Shown here piece by piece: positions 5,069-6,310 of a stretch of DNA of 6,310 nucleotides. The stretch comes from Bacillota bacterium (GTDB taxonomy: Bacteria > Bacillota > Clostridia > Lachnospirales > Lachnospiraceae), in contig JAEWMZ010000371.1 of the NCBI GenBank assembly GCA_023392995.1, positions 1-6,310 on the forward strand, written 5' to 3'. The notes beneath the pieces were generated by a model, which had not been told where the DNA came from, searched no databases, and was given only the letters and a program-made list of their open reading frames with translations. Positions within the stretch are counted from its first letter, which is position 1; each line of letters opens with the position of its first letter. The position numbers were made by a program, and so were the translations under genes.

Positions 5069-6310
5069 CTACTCAACCGTAACCGATTTCGCAAGATTTC
5101 TTGGCTTATCAACATCAAGTCCTTTCCCAACTGCAACATAATAGGAAAGTAACTGCAAAGGAATAACGGATAATGAGGTGGTAAAATGCTTATCAGTATT
5201 CGGAATAAAGATTGCCATTTCGGATACCTTTACCGCTTCTTCATTTCCTTCATTGGTTATCGCCAAGACCTTTGCACCTCTTGATTGAACCTCTACCATA
5301 TTGCTGACAGTTTTCTTATATAAGTCTTTCTGGGTAAGCAGTGCAGCAACTAAAGTTCCTTCTTCGATCAGCGCAATGGGTCCGTGCTTTAATTCCCCTG
5401 CCGGAAATGCTTCGGAGTGAATATAAGATATTTCCTTCAGCTTCAGAGAGCCTTCCAGCGCTGTTGTATAATCAACACCCCTGCCAATGAAAAAGCTATC
5501 TTTCACTGCAACATATTTTGATGCAATGTATTGAATCTTTGATACTGTTTGATCAAGTATCGTCTCGATCTGATCCGGAATTCTTCTTAAATCCTGCAAC
5601 AGCTGATCAAATTGCTCACCACCAATGGTTCCTCGTACTTTTGCAAAATGCATGGCTAAAAGGTACATAGCTGCGAGCTGTGTGGAGTAAGCCTTCGTTG
5701 TCGCAACCGCGATCTCAGGTCCAGCCCAGGTATACATGACATTATCTGCTTCTCTGGCAATGGAGCTGCCTACTACATTAATAATACCCAGTACCTTAAT
5801 TCCCCTCTCCTTAGCCTCACGGAGTGCTGCCAGCGAGTCCGCAGTCTCCCCTGACTGGCTGATGATGATGGTTAAGGTGCCCTCTTCTAAAATAGGATTT
5901 CTGTAACGGAATTCGGAGGCCATATCCACTTCTACCGGAATTCTTGCCAAATCCTCGATTACATACTTTCCTGTCATACCGACATGATAAGCAGAACCGC
6001 AGGCTACAATAAAGATTTTCTTCAGCTTCTTGATCTCTTCCTCGCTCATATTCAATTCATCAATAACGATATTATTATCTCTGATTCTTGGATTTATGGT
6101 ATCACGAACTGCCTTGGGCTGCTCGTGAATTTCTTTTAACATAAAATGCTCATAGCCGCCCTTTTCAGCAGCTGAAATATCCCACTCTACCGTCTTCATC
6201 TCTTTTTCGATCGGTTCCAGATCTGAATTATAGAAGTTCACTTCGTCTCTTGTGAGGCGGACAATTTCACCGTTCTCCAGATAATATACATCTCTGGTCT
6301 GCTTTAGAAT
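5069..6310 (-). CDS. glmS: Glutamine-fructose-6-phosphate aminotransferase (GlmS), 5' end beyond the window
   Basis: Makes glucosamine-6-phosphate and glutamate from fructose-6-phosphate and glutamine, the first committed step to UDP-GlcNAc for peptidoglycan. The frame is open to the window edge, giving the last 413 residues of a protein usually about 600 long. The N-terminal glutaminase domain with its catalytic Cys is outside, apart from its last strands. Two SIS sugar-isomerase domains are present (about residues 95-225 and 265-400 of the fragment). The first has ACGSAYHVG (103-111) and the phosphate-binding SQSGETADS (151-159). The second has LKLKEISYIHSEAF (289-302) and AGELKHGP (304-311), with the isomerase Glu (E293) and ring-opening His (H309). 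The C-terminal DVDKPRNLAKSVTVE is nearly identical to that of E. coli GlmS and carries the catalytic Lys (K408). A GTG codon at 6239-6241 is internal, not the start. Its strong terminator separates it from the beta-helix gene. The 5' leader, where a glmS ribozyme would lie in Firmicutes, is not in the window. Confidence 0.98.
   Translation of the reverse strand: MLKQTRDVYYLENGEIVRLTRDEVNFYNSDLEPIEKEMKTVEWDISAAEKGGYEHFMLKEIHEQPKAVRDTINPRIRDNNIVIDELNMSEEEIKKLKKIFIVACGSAYHVGMTGKYVIEDLARIPVEVDMASEFRYRNPILEEGTLTIIISQSGETADSLAALREAKERGIKVLGIINVVGSSIAREADNVMYTWAGPEIAVATTKAYSTQLAAMYLLAMHFAKVRGTIGGEQFDQLLQDLRRIPDQIETILDQTVSKIQYIASKYVAVKDSFFIGRGVDYTTALEGSLKLKEISYIHSEAFPAGELKHGPIALIEEGTLVAALLTQKDLYKKTVSNMVEVQSRGAKVLAITNEGNEEAVKVSEMAIFIPNTDKHFTTSLSVIPLQLLSYYVAVGKGLDVDKPRNLAKSVTVE

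Noticed and set aside
6239..6241. GTG as the start codon of glmS
   Set aside because: The frame remains open upstream to the window edge and the upstream residues (such as YYLENGEIVRLTRDE) match the GlmS linker region, so the GTG is an internal valine.

Overview
The window comes from a low-GC, Gram-positive anaerobe, most likely a member of Clostridia and probably Lachnospiraceae. This is inferred from the AT-rich intergenic DNA, the strong AAAGGAG/GGAGGA ribosome binding sites, sigma-A-like promoters, and the paired genes for a GGGtGRT protein and a NifU/IscU-like protein, which I associate with that group. All credible genes lie on the minus strand, so transcription runs from high to low coordinates.

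In transcription order: (1) The 3' two thirds of glmS enters from the right edge and ends at 5069, followed by a strong hairpin terminator (4961-5002). (2) After a gap containing a near-consensus promoter (4751-4779) comes a 225-residue left-handed beta-helix acetyltransferase-like protein (3991-4668). It resembles the acetyltransferase half of GlmU and keeps the catalytic histidine. (3) A 263-bp gap with a 43-nt imperfect palindrome precedes a two-gene operon: an IscU/NifU-like protein with altered cysteines (3035-3727) and, 18 nt downstream, a 336-residue GGGtGRT-family protein (2006-3016). A compound terminator follows (1882-1935). (4) A long AT-rich stretch without a convincing gene precedes a 141-residue coiled-coil protein with a single C-terminal membrane segment (957-1382), which has its own promoter and terminator. 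(5) Another gene-poor stretch (464-956) holds a possible plus-strand structured RNA and a doubtful 34-codon ORF. (6) The window ends inside a divergent UMP-kinase-like gene (1-449) that lacks the usual translation-gene neighbours on its 5' side.

How the genes may work together: GlmS makes glucosamine-6-phosphate, and the neighbouring beta-helix protein looks like an amino-sugar acetyltransferase. The two genes may therefore serve the same UDP-GlcNAc or cell-envelope pathway, although they are transcribed separately. The NifU-like/GGGtGRT pair is the best candidate for an undescribed system. Both proteins are recognisable as families and their linkage is clear, but I know of no established function. 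The pyrH-like gene and the membrane protein look like stand-alone accessory genes.
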